The position numbers and the translations under genes were made by a program. Under the pieces are notes generated by a model. That model saw only the letters and a list, made by a program, of their open reading frames with translations. It did no database searches and was not told the origin of the DNA. Shown one piece after another: positions 1 through 26,023 of a stretch of 64,000 bases of DNA (its first letter is position 1; each line of letters opens with the position of its first letter). Origin of the DNA: Hydra vulgaris (Eukaryota > Cnidaria > Hydrozoa > Anthoathecata > Hydridae); assembly GCF_038396675.1 (NCBI RefSeq), contig NC_088933.1, forward strand, positions 22,675,001 through 22,739,000, written 5' to 3'.

Positions 1-37
1 AAAACTCTGTCACATTCCTGATTAAATTTATTTGGTA

Positions 38-42
<5 letters not shown>

Positions 43-98
<56 letters not shown>
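43..98. repeat. (TA)n microsatellite
   Basis: Almost pure TA dinucleotides directly abutting the 3' side of the minus-strand Penelope-like element. Confidence 0.95.
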
Positions 99-106
<8 letters not shown>

Positions 107-119
107 ATAATTTATTTTA

Positions 120-240
120 AAAATACTAAACTCTTGATCGTTGTAGAGTGCTCAATATTTAAGAAAATATATATACTTTTAAAAACAGAGCGTTTTTTAC
201 TTAAATTTTAGAAAAAACAACTTTTAATGGAACTTAAAGT
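120..240 (-). repeat. PLE-1 terminal direct repeat, downstream copy
   Basis: Shares about 110 bp with 3020-3135, including GAGTGCTCAATATTTAAG and AAAACAGAGCGTTTT. Carries the 3' half of the hammerhead motif at 227-268. Confidence 0.8.
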
Positions 241-268
241 TTCATGCCTATCGGCAATCATCAGCCAT
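227..268 (-). ncRNA. Hammerhead ribozyme motif in PLE-1
   Basis: Read on minus: stem I strand ATGG, core CTGATGA, stem II TGCC-GATA-GGCA flanked by a T-T mismatch, core GAA, stem III AC-TTTAA-GT, cleavage nucleotide T, and the second stem I strand CCAT. All three stems form and the invariant core is intact. Minimal hammerheads with a 2-bp stem III are known from Penelope-like terminal repeats, where they are thought to process the element RNA. Cleavage after GUU rather than GUC may be slower. Confidence 0.8.
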
Positions 269-329
269 GAAGTACAAAATCAAAAATATAAAAAACCGTT
301 TAAAAATTGCAAACCAATTTTAGAATAAG

Positions 330-2344
330 TTCTGACGTTATAGTACAAGAAGACATTTATTTTTATGTCTGCATTTAGAGACTAATTCGTCTCTTTTGTT
401 TAGCAGATTGTTTCCTTTGTAAAATAATATTTTGAATTTCTCATTTAAATAAAGCTTACAAATTTTGACGCAGGATTGTATGATTTACAGCGTTTAATAA
501 TATTCCGAATAAGTTTCGCTTATCCCAATGTATACTTTATCGTTGTATTGAGGTTTATTTGAGCTTATGGTGGCTTGGTAAACAATGTTGTTAGACAAGC
601 AATTGTTGTTCAGTGGACAAAGAGATTTTTTAATGCAATTGCAGGCTTTTTCTGATAATTTTACATCACCATATAAAATATTTTTATTGTGTGAGTTGAT
701 GATAGATTTGATGTTTGGCATACAGGAGTAGCTTATCTTAATTGTGTTTCTGTTAAATATTTTGTGTAGTTTGTGGTTTTTAGGAAAATGCTTGTCAATT
801 AGGGTTAAAAAGCGTTGACCAATTTTGGTTGTAACATTTTTACTAAAGGGAGGATTGTACCAGGTTATATTTTGTTTGTGGTTATTTTTTGGAACATTTT
901 TTATGCTTGGTTTATATGTCAACTTATAAGTGTATCCTGATTACTTTAATGCGTCTTTATAAAGATGTGTCCATTTATTAAAAATAACTTCACTTGATGA
1001 GTTGGCAGACAATCTTAGCTCGATATTTTTTGGAAGATTATTTATTATGCTAGGTGGGATGGTTAGAATCAGCATGCACATAACTTAGGTTATTTTCAGG
1101 CTTGCAGGCTTGGTTGAAAAGAATTTTGAGTAAGATTAAAAGTTAAATCAAGGTAGTTAACAATTTTAAGATTGCAATTGATAGAGATGTTGAGATTGTC
1201 ACATTTGAAAACTTGAACAACATGCTTTTTTATTTGTTCCATTTGATGCCCATTTTTGTTTTTAAAAACAGCTAACCTGTCATCTCGATATAAACCAAAA
1301 TCATTTTTGTTGTAAAACTGCAAAAGTTGATCTAATAGAAAAATCTTAACTAGTTCGCAAACTTCCGCGCTATCATAGGCTCCCATGGTAACATCAAACA
1401 ATCCTGCTTTTTTCTTAATCCATGATATGTCACCGTTAAAAATGAAAGATTTTCTTGCATTACGTATAATGGATTTGCTTTGCTCGTCTATAATTATATG
1501 TTGCTCGGTGAAGGCAATTGCGCTATTTAGCATGTTTTCATCAATTGACGGATAAAAATCCTTTATGTCAAATACTAAAAATTTACAAAGGTGTTTATCA
1601 TCAATTTTTCGGAACCAATTTTTCACATTCTGCGTATTTTGCCATTGGTTTAAACAGAGCCTGATTCTTAATTCCGAGTTGATATTGGATAAAATAAATT
1701 TGGACAATCTTCCTACCTCATTCTTTGCAGGATTTAAAAGACGCACAGTAGGGTTGTTTATGAAGTTGGCTTTGTGATCTTTTAAAGTTATAAAACAATC
1801 GGCAGTTCCATTTATCTCGATTCTATTAAAAATATCGTGATTTGTCAAAATTTGCTTACTTTCTTTATTTACTACGTCCTTTAGATTTGATTCGTCCTTT
1901 TTATAAATGGAAGTGATTGCGTTTTTCAGAAGGTGATTGTAATCATCTTTAGATATTTTGTACATGTTGGAAGTTTTGTCAGCTGGAGTTAAAGTCTTAT
2001 TAGATTTGCGTAAAGATTTAATGTCATTATTTATTTTTTCTTGAAATGTGTTGTTGAGATTGCGAAATTTTATAGTTTTAACGAGATTTAATAAATCTTT
2101 TTTCAAATAGTGACATTTCTTTAATTTGTGGAGGACACTTTGAAGATTTTACTCCATAGTTAGTGAAATCATTACACTTAGACGCATCATCGAGTTGCTT
2201 GTTAATAAAAAATAACGCTTTCCATCTCATTCTTTTTATAAGAGCTTCAGTGTTCTCGAGTAACTGCAGTATAAATTCTTTTTCAGATGGTATGGGTATA
2301 TTTTTGATTGAGTATTTAAAGTTTATTTTTTCCATCTTGGACAA
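330..2344 (-). pseudogene. Penelope-like reverse transcriptase + GIY-YIG endonuclease, decayed
   Basis: Reads from 2344 to about 330. The N-terminal part (2344-2078) contains IKRMRWKALFF. A frameshift near 2100 leads to the RT (2106-1096) with LVFDIKDFYPSID (motif A), FDVTMGAYDSAEVCEL (motif B) and LYRDDRLAV (motif C). Motif C has DD preceded by R rather than the V common in other PLEs, and the next residue is R where the copy at 34748-35190 has G. A second frameshift near 1090 and a stop near 933 lead into the linker and endonuclease (922-494), with CNC-CPLNNNC cysteines and the YIGISET half of GIY-YIG. The rest of the endonuclease is largely deleted; only its C-terminal tail (LNKRDELVSKCRH, near 400-340) survives out of frame. 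RT then EN is the canonical Penelope order. The element would copy itself by target-primed reverse transcription, but this copy cannot make a functional protein. Confidence 0.85.
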
Positions 2345-2394
2345 TTTTGAGTAGAGTGCTCAACTGTATATATACATATATAAGTTGGCTTAAT

Positions 2395-2990
2395 GATCTT
2401 TTAAAGTTATAAAACAATCGGTAGTTCCGTTTATCTCGATTCTATTAAAAATATCGTGGTTTGTCAAAATTTGCTGACTTTCTTTATTTACTACAACCTT
2501 TAGATTTGGGTCGGCATTTTTATAAATGGAAGTGATTGCGTTTTTTTGAAGGTGGTTGTAATCATCTTTAGATATTTTGTACATGTTGGAAGTTTTGTCA
2601 GCTGGAGTTAAAGTTTTATTAGATTTGTGTAAAGATTTATTGTCATTATTTATTTTTTCTTGAAATGTGTTGTTGAGATTGCAAAATTTGATAGTTTTAA
2701 TGAGATTTATTAAATCTTTTTCAAATAGTGACATTTCTTTAATTTATGGAGGGCACTTTGAAGATTTTACTCCATAGTTAGTGAAATTATTACACTTAGA
2801 CGCATCACCGAGTTGCTTGTTAATAAAAAATAATGCTTTCCATCTCATTCTTTTTATGAGCTTCAGTTTTCTCGAGTAACTGCAGTATAAATTCTTTTTC
2901 AGATGGTATGGGTATATTTTTGATTGAGTATTTAAAATTTAATTTTTCCATCTTAGACAATTTTGAGTAGAGTGCTTAACTGAAAGAAGC
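2395..2990 (-). pseudogene. Partial tandem copy of the PLE-1 N-terminal region
   Basis: Near-identical to 1777-2370 and lying just upstream of it in element orientation, separated by a short tract at 2368-2384. It encodes the N-terminal part of the RT protein up to the motif FITLKDH (2734-2390). Unlike the main copy it has no frameshift at the LFEKDLINLIK position. 5'-overlapping tandem copies are typical of Penelope-like retroelements. Confidence 0.8.
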
Positions 2991-3019
2991 GTTTATATTG
3001 TTGTTGTATGATTTAGCAT

Positions 3020-3135
3020 TAAAAATACTAAACTCTTGATTGTTGTAGAGTGCTCAATATTTAAGAAAATATATAATTTTTCAAAAACAGAGCGTTTTAT
3101 ACTTAAATTTTAGAAAAAAACTTTTAATGAAACTG
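3020..3135 (-). repeat. PLE-1 terminal direct repeat, upstream copy
   Basis: Direct repeat of 120-240 with a few substitutions. It is cut off before the ribozyme core; after about 3135 the sequence diverges. Confidence 0.8.
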
Positions 3136-3439
3136 AAAGTCCACAAGAACAGCTTAACTAGCTGTTCAAGTTTGCTTCATGATCAACCATAACCATAAGT
3201 ATTAATGGGTGGAGCAATGTCTATAATAAACCAATGGTTTCTATAAATAAATGTGACATGTGACAGAAAAAGCTGTTAATTCTATAAATAAATGTGACAT
3301 GTGAAAAAAAAACTGTTAATAACTCTTTTTAAATCAACTTTACACAGATAAAAAAAACTTTTTGATGATTCTTTTATGGTATGTTTTTACATAATCATCA
3401 TCCTCCCCTCCCCCTTCTACCTAGAACTCATTCTACCGT
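3136..3439. other. PLE-1 internal/flank sequence without a gene
   Basis: Holds a two-copy direct repeat (around 3238-3320, unit containing AAATAAATGTGACATGTGA) and otherwise no recognisable coding sequence. Confidence 0.5.
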
Positions 3440-3484
3440 AGTTTGTAATTTTTAAACAGGTTTTTATATTTTTGATTTTGTACT

Positions 3485-3530
3485 TCACGGGTGATGATTG
3501 CCGATAGGCATGAAACTTTAAGTTCCCTTA
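3485..3530 (+). ncRNA. Degenerate hammerhead motif in the inverted PLE-1 end
   Basis: Same sequence as the motif at 227-268, inverted, but the core C is G (GTGATGA) and stem I is altered (CGG/CCC). Stems II and III are preserved. Probably inactive. Confidence 0.65.
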
Positions 3531-3554
3531 AAAGTTGTTTTTTCTAAAATTAAA

Positions 3555-3555
<1 letters not shown>

Positions 3556-3644
<89 letters not shown>
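3556..3644. repeat. (TA)n microsatellite
   Basis: About 44 uninterrupted TA units flanking the inverted PLE-1 end. Confidence 0.95.
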
Positions 3645-3649
<5 letters not shown>

Positions 3650-3684
3650 CATAAATTTTGTCAGTCAAAACATGGTAAAATTAT

Positions 3685-3815
3685 TTTTTTTTACTCCATG
3701 GTGGTGATAACACAAAAAACTCAGAGTTCTAATAACATATTAAATACAAGTTTAGCTAAATGCAGGTACTGTAGTAAGGATAGAATATGTAAAGTATGGC
3801 TCTGGTGTATCTATA
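3685..3815 (+). repeat. Diverged direct repeat, left copy (Penelope-type end)
   Basis: Aligns with 4375-4508 (shared GTGATAACACA, AACTCAGAGTT, TTTAGCTAA, GGTACTG). The hammerhead core present in the right copy is destroyed here. The pair brackets a LINE scrap at about 560 bp spacing. Confidence 0.55.
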
Positions 3816-4084
3816 AAAAAAGTATTCATTTACATATATATATTAGGGTGTTCTTAAAAAAGTGGCCAAATTTTTTCAAAAAACAGTAAATATAAATTAA
3901 AGATTAATCCTAACATTTTGTTTTACTTGAAAATGAAATAAAACAGCCTGCAAATTAAAATTTAAAAAATAATTTTTTTATTTGATCAGAAATTCATAAA
4001 AAAAGTTCAAAAAAAATTAATGCAGAACCAAGTTTTCAATAGAACTGAAAACTGCGGAAAATAAATGTTGATAACAGTTAACAT

Positions 4085-4330
4085 TAAACACTAGGGAAGT
4101 TTGTAAGGTCGATGGCACTTTTTGTCTTGAAGTGGCAAGATCTTTTACTTGTATTATTCATAAAGAGATAATTTTAAGAGGTAATTTTAAAGGATCAATC
4201 AAGTTTGTGAAAAACATAAGTTTAATTTTCTCTTTATTTAATGAAAGTTTATTACTTTTAATCCACTCAATAATTTTTAATAATTCTTCATTAAATATTA
4301 GCCTGTTGGCAAGAGTGCTGCTACACCGAC
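4085..4330 (-). pseudogene. LINE reverse transcriptase fragment (thumb region)
   Basis: Minus-strand reading gives NEELLKIIEWIKSNKLSLN followed by KLPLKI. This is the conserved stretch that follows the FADD box in CR1/jockey-type non-LTR retrotransposons. No catalytic motif is left and the frame ends in a stop near 4158. Only the superfamily-level call is supported. Confidence 0.6.
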
Positions 4331-4374
4331 TAAAGGTTTGTAGTAAAAAAAAAATATATATATATATTTTTTTT

Positions 4375-4508
4375 TTACTACTTGCCTGATGATTGTGATA
4401 ACACATGAAACTCAGAGTTGCAATATTAAATTATATTATAAACATTAGCATTTAGCTAATTCCTGGTACTGCGGGTAACAGTAACATATATATTATATAG
4501 CTCTAGTT
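4375..4508 (+). repeat. Diverged direct repeat, right copy, carrying a hammerhead
   Basis: Right partner of 3685-3815. It looks like the terminal repeat of a third Penelope-like family whose body is no longer present here. Confidence 0.55.
4382..4423 (+). ncRNA. Hammerhead ribozyme motif, family C
   Basis: TTGC-CTGATGA, then stem II TGTG-ATAA-CACA flanked by a T-T pair, then GAA, stem III AC-TCAGA-GT, cleavage nucleotide T, and GCAA pairing with TTGC. The complete core and three stems are present. Stem and loop sequences differ from the motif at 227-268 while the architecture is the same, which is covariation-style support for a real fold. Confidence 0.8.
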
Positions 4509-4590
4509 TATTTATTGAGCACTCTTTCAAGTATACAATATTATACATGATAATATAAAGATATTTTCTTTATTCATATATATACACTTA

Positions 4591-4745
<155 letters not shown>

Positions 4746-4769
4746 TGTATGTATATATACATATTATAG

Positions 4770-21380
<16,611 letters not shown>

Positions 21381-21400
<20 letters not shown>

Positions 21401-21513
21401 TTATTTTGTGTTTGTCCACCGAAAACTGATTATTCATTATTGTGTGTGTCCACTGAAAACTAATTATTCATTTTGTGTGTGTCCACCGAAAACTAATTAT
21501 TCATTTTGTGTGT
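21381..21513 (+). repeat. 33-bp tandem repeat spanning the WASHC4 stop codon
   Basis: Four units of CC(A/G)CC(G/A)AAAACTGATTA plus TTTTGTGTGTGT-like sequence. The first unit encodes PPKTD-stop; the others lie in the 3' UTR. Confidence 0.85.
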
Positions 21514-22154
21514 GTTTGTATATATATATGTTATTGTCTAACTTGTTATTTTAAATATATTTTTTAAATTAGAATTAAAGAATTATTATAATTTTTTCTT
21601 TAAAATTCACTTTGGAATTTTTTTTAAATAATTCTTGTGTACAAATTTTTTACCGAAAAATAATTTTTGCTTTTACGTAAATTATTTTCATTTTTAAAGA
21701 CTAAGGCGAGGTTTTATTTTTAGACTAAGACGTGCCGAAAACTCCTGATTTATAAGGAGAAAAAAAACAACCTTGTAATGAGCTACCATTGCTAGCGAGC
21801 AATTTAAGCTTCTTCATCCAGCCCCATTCTTTGGTTAAAACAACTACAAACTCCGTATCTACCGTATCTAATGATTGTAAACGTAAATATAACAAATACA
21901 TTCCAGCGAAGCTTTATTATTTTTTCAGCTTTATTATTTTTTTTTTTAAACTTAAAAACAAAAATATCTAAAAAATTATTTTCTTAACTAAACCCAAATA
22001 AGTTACAACATTTAAAACTAAACTTTTTTATAATTTTTTTTTTTACATAAGCTCGTCTAAATAATCGTCTAATAATAATCTTTTAGGTAAAACTAGTAGT
22101 TTTGCATAAAAGAGTCGAACATTCGTTAAGTCTATTTTCCTTTGTCCGAAGTTC
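21514..22154 (+). other. WASHC4 3' flank, no gene seen
   Basis: Probable 3' UTR followed by AT-rich spacer. AATTAAAG near 21573 is a possible weak polyadenylation signal. Confidence 0.4.
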
Positions 22155-22259
22155 ACGCCTCCTTCCTTACCGCGACGTGAAAATATGCCCAAAGCTCGTT
22201 TCGAACCTGGATCTCCTGCTTATAATGCAAGCGTTCTAACCACTGCGCCACGGACGCAC
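22155..22259 (-). mobile_element. tRNA-derived SINE, head region
   Basis: Minus strand: GTCCGTGGCGCAGTGGTTAG (A box), an anticodon-like arm with loop ATTATAA, then AGGTTCGAAAC (B box). The acceptor and T stems do not pair, so it is SINE rather than tRNA. The neighbouring block AAGTTCACGCCTCCTTCCTT is shared with the SINE near 54660. Confidence 0.7.
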
Positions 22260-22879
22260 AATATGCAGAAAAATGTTTAAAAAAATATTATAGTGAATTA
22301 TAATTAATATAGTCTAATTGAATTATAAATATATTTACTCTAAAGAGGTAAATGTACACGTTTGCGGCTTAACTTTATACACTCTTTGAGATATGAACTT
22401 AAATAACTTTCAAACTTTGAAGTTTAAAAAAGTTTCAAGTTGGACCACTCGTAAATATAAGTACGTAAAACTTCTTTTTTTGAAAGCCTAAATTTATTTA
22501 TGCATCACAGTCTCTACAATTTGTGGAGCTCTTATATTACTTAAAGCGTAATTTTTTACACAGATACAAAGAATTAAAAAAAAACGATAAACATTTATTC
22601 ATTTATTAAACGATAAACGCTTATTCAATAAGTTTTAAGGATAACATTATGTTACTCAAAGTATATATTACTCAAACTCGTTGTATTACTTATATTACTC
22701 AAAACGTAAATACATACAAATGACCCACAATTTGACTTTTTCTCCGACGAATCCGATTTAGTTAGGGGTATGGTAAAGATTTTCGCCAGATCATATTTGC
22801 GTGATGTTAACAAATCACATCATCAACAGATTGATGTCGATCATTTGAGTTGTTAGGATTGATACGCTGCTTAACTTAG
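22260..22879. other. Spacer, no gene seen
   Basis: AT-rich; probable 5' remains of the following LINE begin near 22730 but cannot be read. Confidence 0.4.
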
Positions 22880-24893
22880 TCAAATTGTTAATCTTTTTAT
22901 TTGTTGGAGATTGTAACATGGACTGTTTTAAATATGGTGAAAATAATAAAATGCAACAGTTTTACGATCGCTTTAATGAATTTCGATTGATGCTTATTAT
23001 AAATAAACCAACAAGAGTTACGCAAAACTTTTTTTCTGCAATCGACAATATTTTCACAAACAGCTTTTGCCATTTTACTTTTAAATCTGGTATTATTAGA
23101 AGTGATGTAACTGACCATTTCCCAGTCTTTGCAATTTTTAAAAAACCAAAAGATGTATTAAAGAAGAATTCTTACTTATAAAAAAGAACCATTACTACCC
23201 GAGGAAAAGATATGTTTAAACTAGGGTTGTCTTTTGTAAATTGGAACTTTTTTTTTCTCCAGACATTTGCTAATAACAGTTATAACCTTTTTCTGGAAAA
23301 AAATGTTTCATTTTTTACGATAAGTATTTTCCTGAAAAATCAAGCCGCATTAAAATTAAAACACTTAATTTTTGGTTCTCTAAGAATCTCTTCTAGTTTT
23401 CGAAACGAAAATAAAAGCGATATACACGTTTTATTAAATCAAAAAAAGATTGTGACAAGCATAATTACTTAGATCACAAAGGTCTGTATAAAAGGACTAA
23501 AAAATAGCCAAAACTTCATACTTCAAAAACAAACTATTTGAACTAAAAGGTAACGTGAAAATAACGTAGAATGCTATTAAAGAGATTCTTGGTAAACAAA
23601 AAATACATAACGAAGTGTTACCAAGTGTGATTACTGTAGATAACACACAGACCTCTAATGTAAAATTAGTGGCAACATAGTTTAACGGGTTTTTTGTCAA
23701 TACAGGTCCAGTAAAACTATACAAACTCCTGCACATTTTTCGAACCATGTAATGAAATCTGATAAAAACTCAGCATTTAAAAAACTTACTTCTGAAGAAC
23801 TTGATAATTCGGTAAAAAGTATTAAACACAAATAAAGCAACAGGCAATAATTCTAGTTCAGCTAGCATAATCAAAGATTGCTATGGATTCATTAAAAAGG
23901 TTTTCCCCAAAACCGGTGTTTTTCCAGATAAACTGAAAATTGCAAAAACTACACCTATTTTTAAAATAGGAGATGAAAGTCTTTAAAAATTATCAATCTA
24001 AATTGGTGTACCTGTTTTTAAAACAGGAAATGAAAGTGTTACAAATAATCGACCTATATTGGTGTTACCTGTTTTTTCAAAAACCTCGAGCATATCATGT
24101 ATAATAGGCTATTTGCATTTTTGAATGAAAACAATCTTCTTTATTGTACGGTTTTCGATCAAATTACTCTACGGAAAATGCACTTATACCTCTAATTGAA
24201 GTTATTAACGGGGCATCTTCTTACTATAAATTCACTTTAGGTATATTCCTAGACTCGTCAAAAGCATTTGACACCGGTAATCATTAGATTTTACTAGAAA
24301 AACAAAAATATTATGGAGTATGCTATAAATACCATAAATGATTTACCAGTTTCTAAACTGATCAAAAACACTTTTTATCTCTAAATGACGGTTTTCAGAC
24401 AGAAAAAGCTAAAATGTTAAGTGGAGTTCCACAAGGCTCAATCTAAGGTTTTTAACCTATGACAACGATGTATATAGAGCATCAAATACTATTTCTACTA
24501 TCATGTTTGCAGATGACACCACTTTATTTTATTCTTACAGTAACATTATTTTTCTATTTCAAGTAGTAAATAATAAACTAGAGCAAATATCGAACTGGCT
24601 TAACGCTAACAACATGTCTTTAAACACTGATAAAATAAAGTTTTCCTTATTCCATTCTAAACGAAAGTTTCAATATATATTGAAATGTATATGTAGGAAT
24701 ATATTCCTACATTCTTACCAATGCTATATATAAATAACATCAAAAATGAGTGCTCTTTCACAAAAAAACTACTTGGTGTTTTAATAAGACTTATTCGGGA
24801 GAGATATTATTAAATATATTCGCAATAAAATCTCGAGAAATATTGGTATTTTTTATTAAACCCATCAAATCTTAGACAAATCTACACTAACTT
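22880..24893 (+). pseudogene. CR1/jockey-like LINE, 5' two thirds, decayed
   Basis: Order of readable pieces on +: endonuclease end (22885-23180) with GDCNMDCFKYGENNKMQQF, INKPTRVTQ, AIDNIFTN and SDVTDHFPVFAIF; a linker; RT pieces KTTPIFKIGDES (23945), LGIFLDSSKAFDT (24238), SGVPQGSI (24420) and MFADDTTLFYSYSN (24503-24733) with WLNANNMSLNTDKIKFSLFH; then NPSNLRQIYTN (24862). Many frameshifts and stops. The GDxN / SDHxP endonuclease and FADD box are diagnostic of apurinic-endonuclease non-LTR retrotransposons. The frame ends at a MITE; the missing C-terminus appears to lie at 36068-36340. Confidence 0.85.
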
Positions 24894-25081
24894 ACACAGC
24901 AAAAAATATAGCGCTAACATAACGGTTACATAACGCTAAATGAAAAGTTTGGCGTTATGTTTTCCGTTATATTAGTAATTAATCTGTCTAAAGCGTTATG
25001 TTGGCCAAAGTTATTTGTGTATTTGTATATAAATGTAATCAGTTTGATTAACCGTTATGTTTACCGTTATGCTGGTTGGAA
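24889..25081 (+). mobile_element. CGTTATG-rich MITE, left half
   Basis: Starts ACACAGCAAAAAATATAGCG and carries several CGTTATG or CATAACG motifs in both orientations (24912-25072). Its presumed right half is at 35870-36066, whose outer end ACTGTGT mirrors this start. Confidence 0.55.
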
Positions 25082-25442
25082 ATATCGTCCCCTCAGTATT
25101 ATCTTGTTCTATGTCGCTAAACTATGGTTTTGAAAAAAAGGCATTTGAATTTTCAAAAGCCCTAAAAATGTTCAAAATAAACTTTGCACCAAATTTTGTT
25201 ATTATGAAATTGTCAAGGTCAATATATAATACCCTTATAAACCATTTTTAGAAAATTATTGTGTATTTATTGTTTAAAAAAATGATTTTTGACTTTTGAG
25301 GTAGAACAAATTACTGACAAACTTTACAAAATACAAAAATTGTATAATGTTCTATGTCAATTTCTTTGGGTTTTTTTAATTATAGTTTGTCCAAACATGC
25401 ACAAATGTCTTATTTGGTGAATGTTTTGAATGTATTTCTTAC

Positions 25443-25913
25443 CAAGGACGGATACAAAGATGGGTGTATCCCCCTCCCCCCCCCCCCCCCCCCTCATCTT
25501 AAGAATTATCAATCTTCAAAATATTATTGATAGAAATTAAAAAAAAAATAAAAATACAAAATATTATTTTGCAACATTTGAATTTTTGGCAAAAAAAAGT
25601 TAGTTATATACACATTTAATATATTTATTAGTAAACTAATTTATAAGCATTTTTTACGCTCTTCGCGTGCATCTTATTTTTGTTCAATATGACTTAGATG
25701 CTGAGCCCGTTCACAATCATTTAAAGTACCTTCAGCACTTTTGATTTTAAAAAATTTACACTAATTACACCTAACTTTTTTTCTTTGCCGGAAAGAATTA
25801 TTGAACTTAGTTAGAAAAATGATCAAATGAAACAGTGGTTTTAGCTGAAAAAATCATTTTTTTTGGTCATATAACCCCCTCCCCCCTAGGACAATAACCT
25901 GGATCCACCCCTG
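25443..25913. mobile_element. ~470-bp non-autonomous element carrying a gene fragment
   Basis: Imperfect inverted ends CAAGGACGGATACAAAG / CAGGGGTGGATCCAGG, each followed by a C- or G-rich run, resemble hAT ends. The flanking octamers TTTCTTAC and TTTTAGAC agree at only 5 of 8 positions, so the target duplication is doubtful. The interior (25655-25820) is about 90% identical to coding bases 26888-27060 of the neighbouring gene. Confidence 0.6.
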
Positions 25914-26023
25914 TTTTAGACATTATTTGGTTGTGTTCAAGTAAAACATTTTTTTTTTATGAAACAATTATATTAAGACATAAAAATAATTAAGAAAAGT
26001 ACATGGGAGATGCACATGAATTA

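Larger units (their letters stand above)
99..3556 (-). mobile_element. Penelope-like retroelement PLE-1, composite
   Basis: Composite of a minus-strand element. About 110-bp direct repeats lie at both ends (120-240 and 3020-3135), and a further inverted copy of the end lies at 3440-3553, matching 203-317 in reverse. Between them are a decayed RT plus GIY-YIG reading frame and a second copy of its 5' part. Direct pseudo-LTRs, partial tandem copies and an inverted end are the usual architecture of Penelope-like elements. The composite sits between two (TA)n tracts (43-98 and 3556-3644), consistent with insertion into a TA array. It lies in the intron upstream of the first visible WASHC4 exon, antisense to that gene. 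Confidence 0.85.

Noticed and set aside
22180-22258. tRNA gene on -
   Set aside because: A and B boxes and an anticodon-like loop are present, but acceptor and T stems do not pair and SINE body sequence follows.
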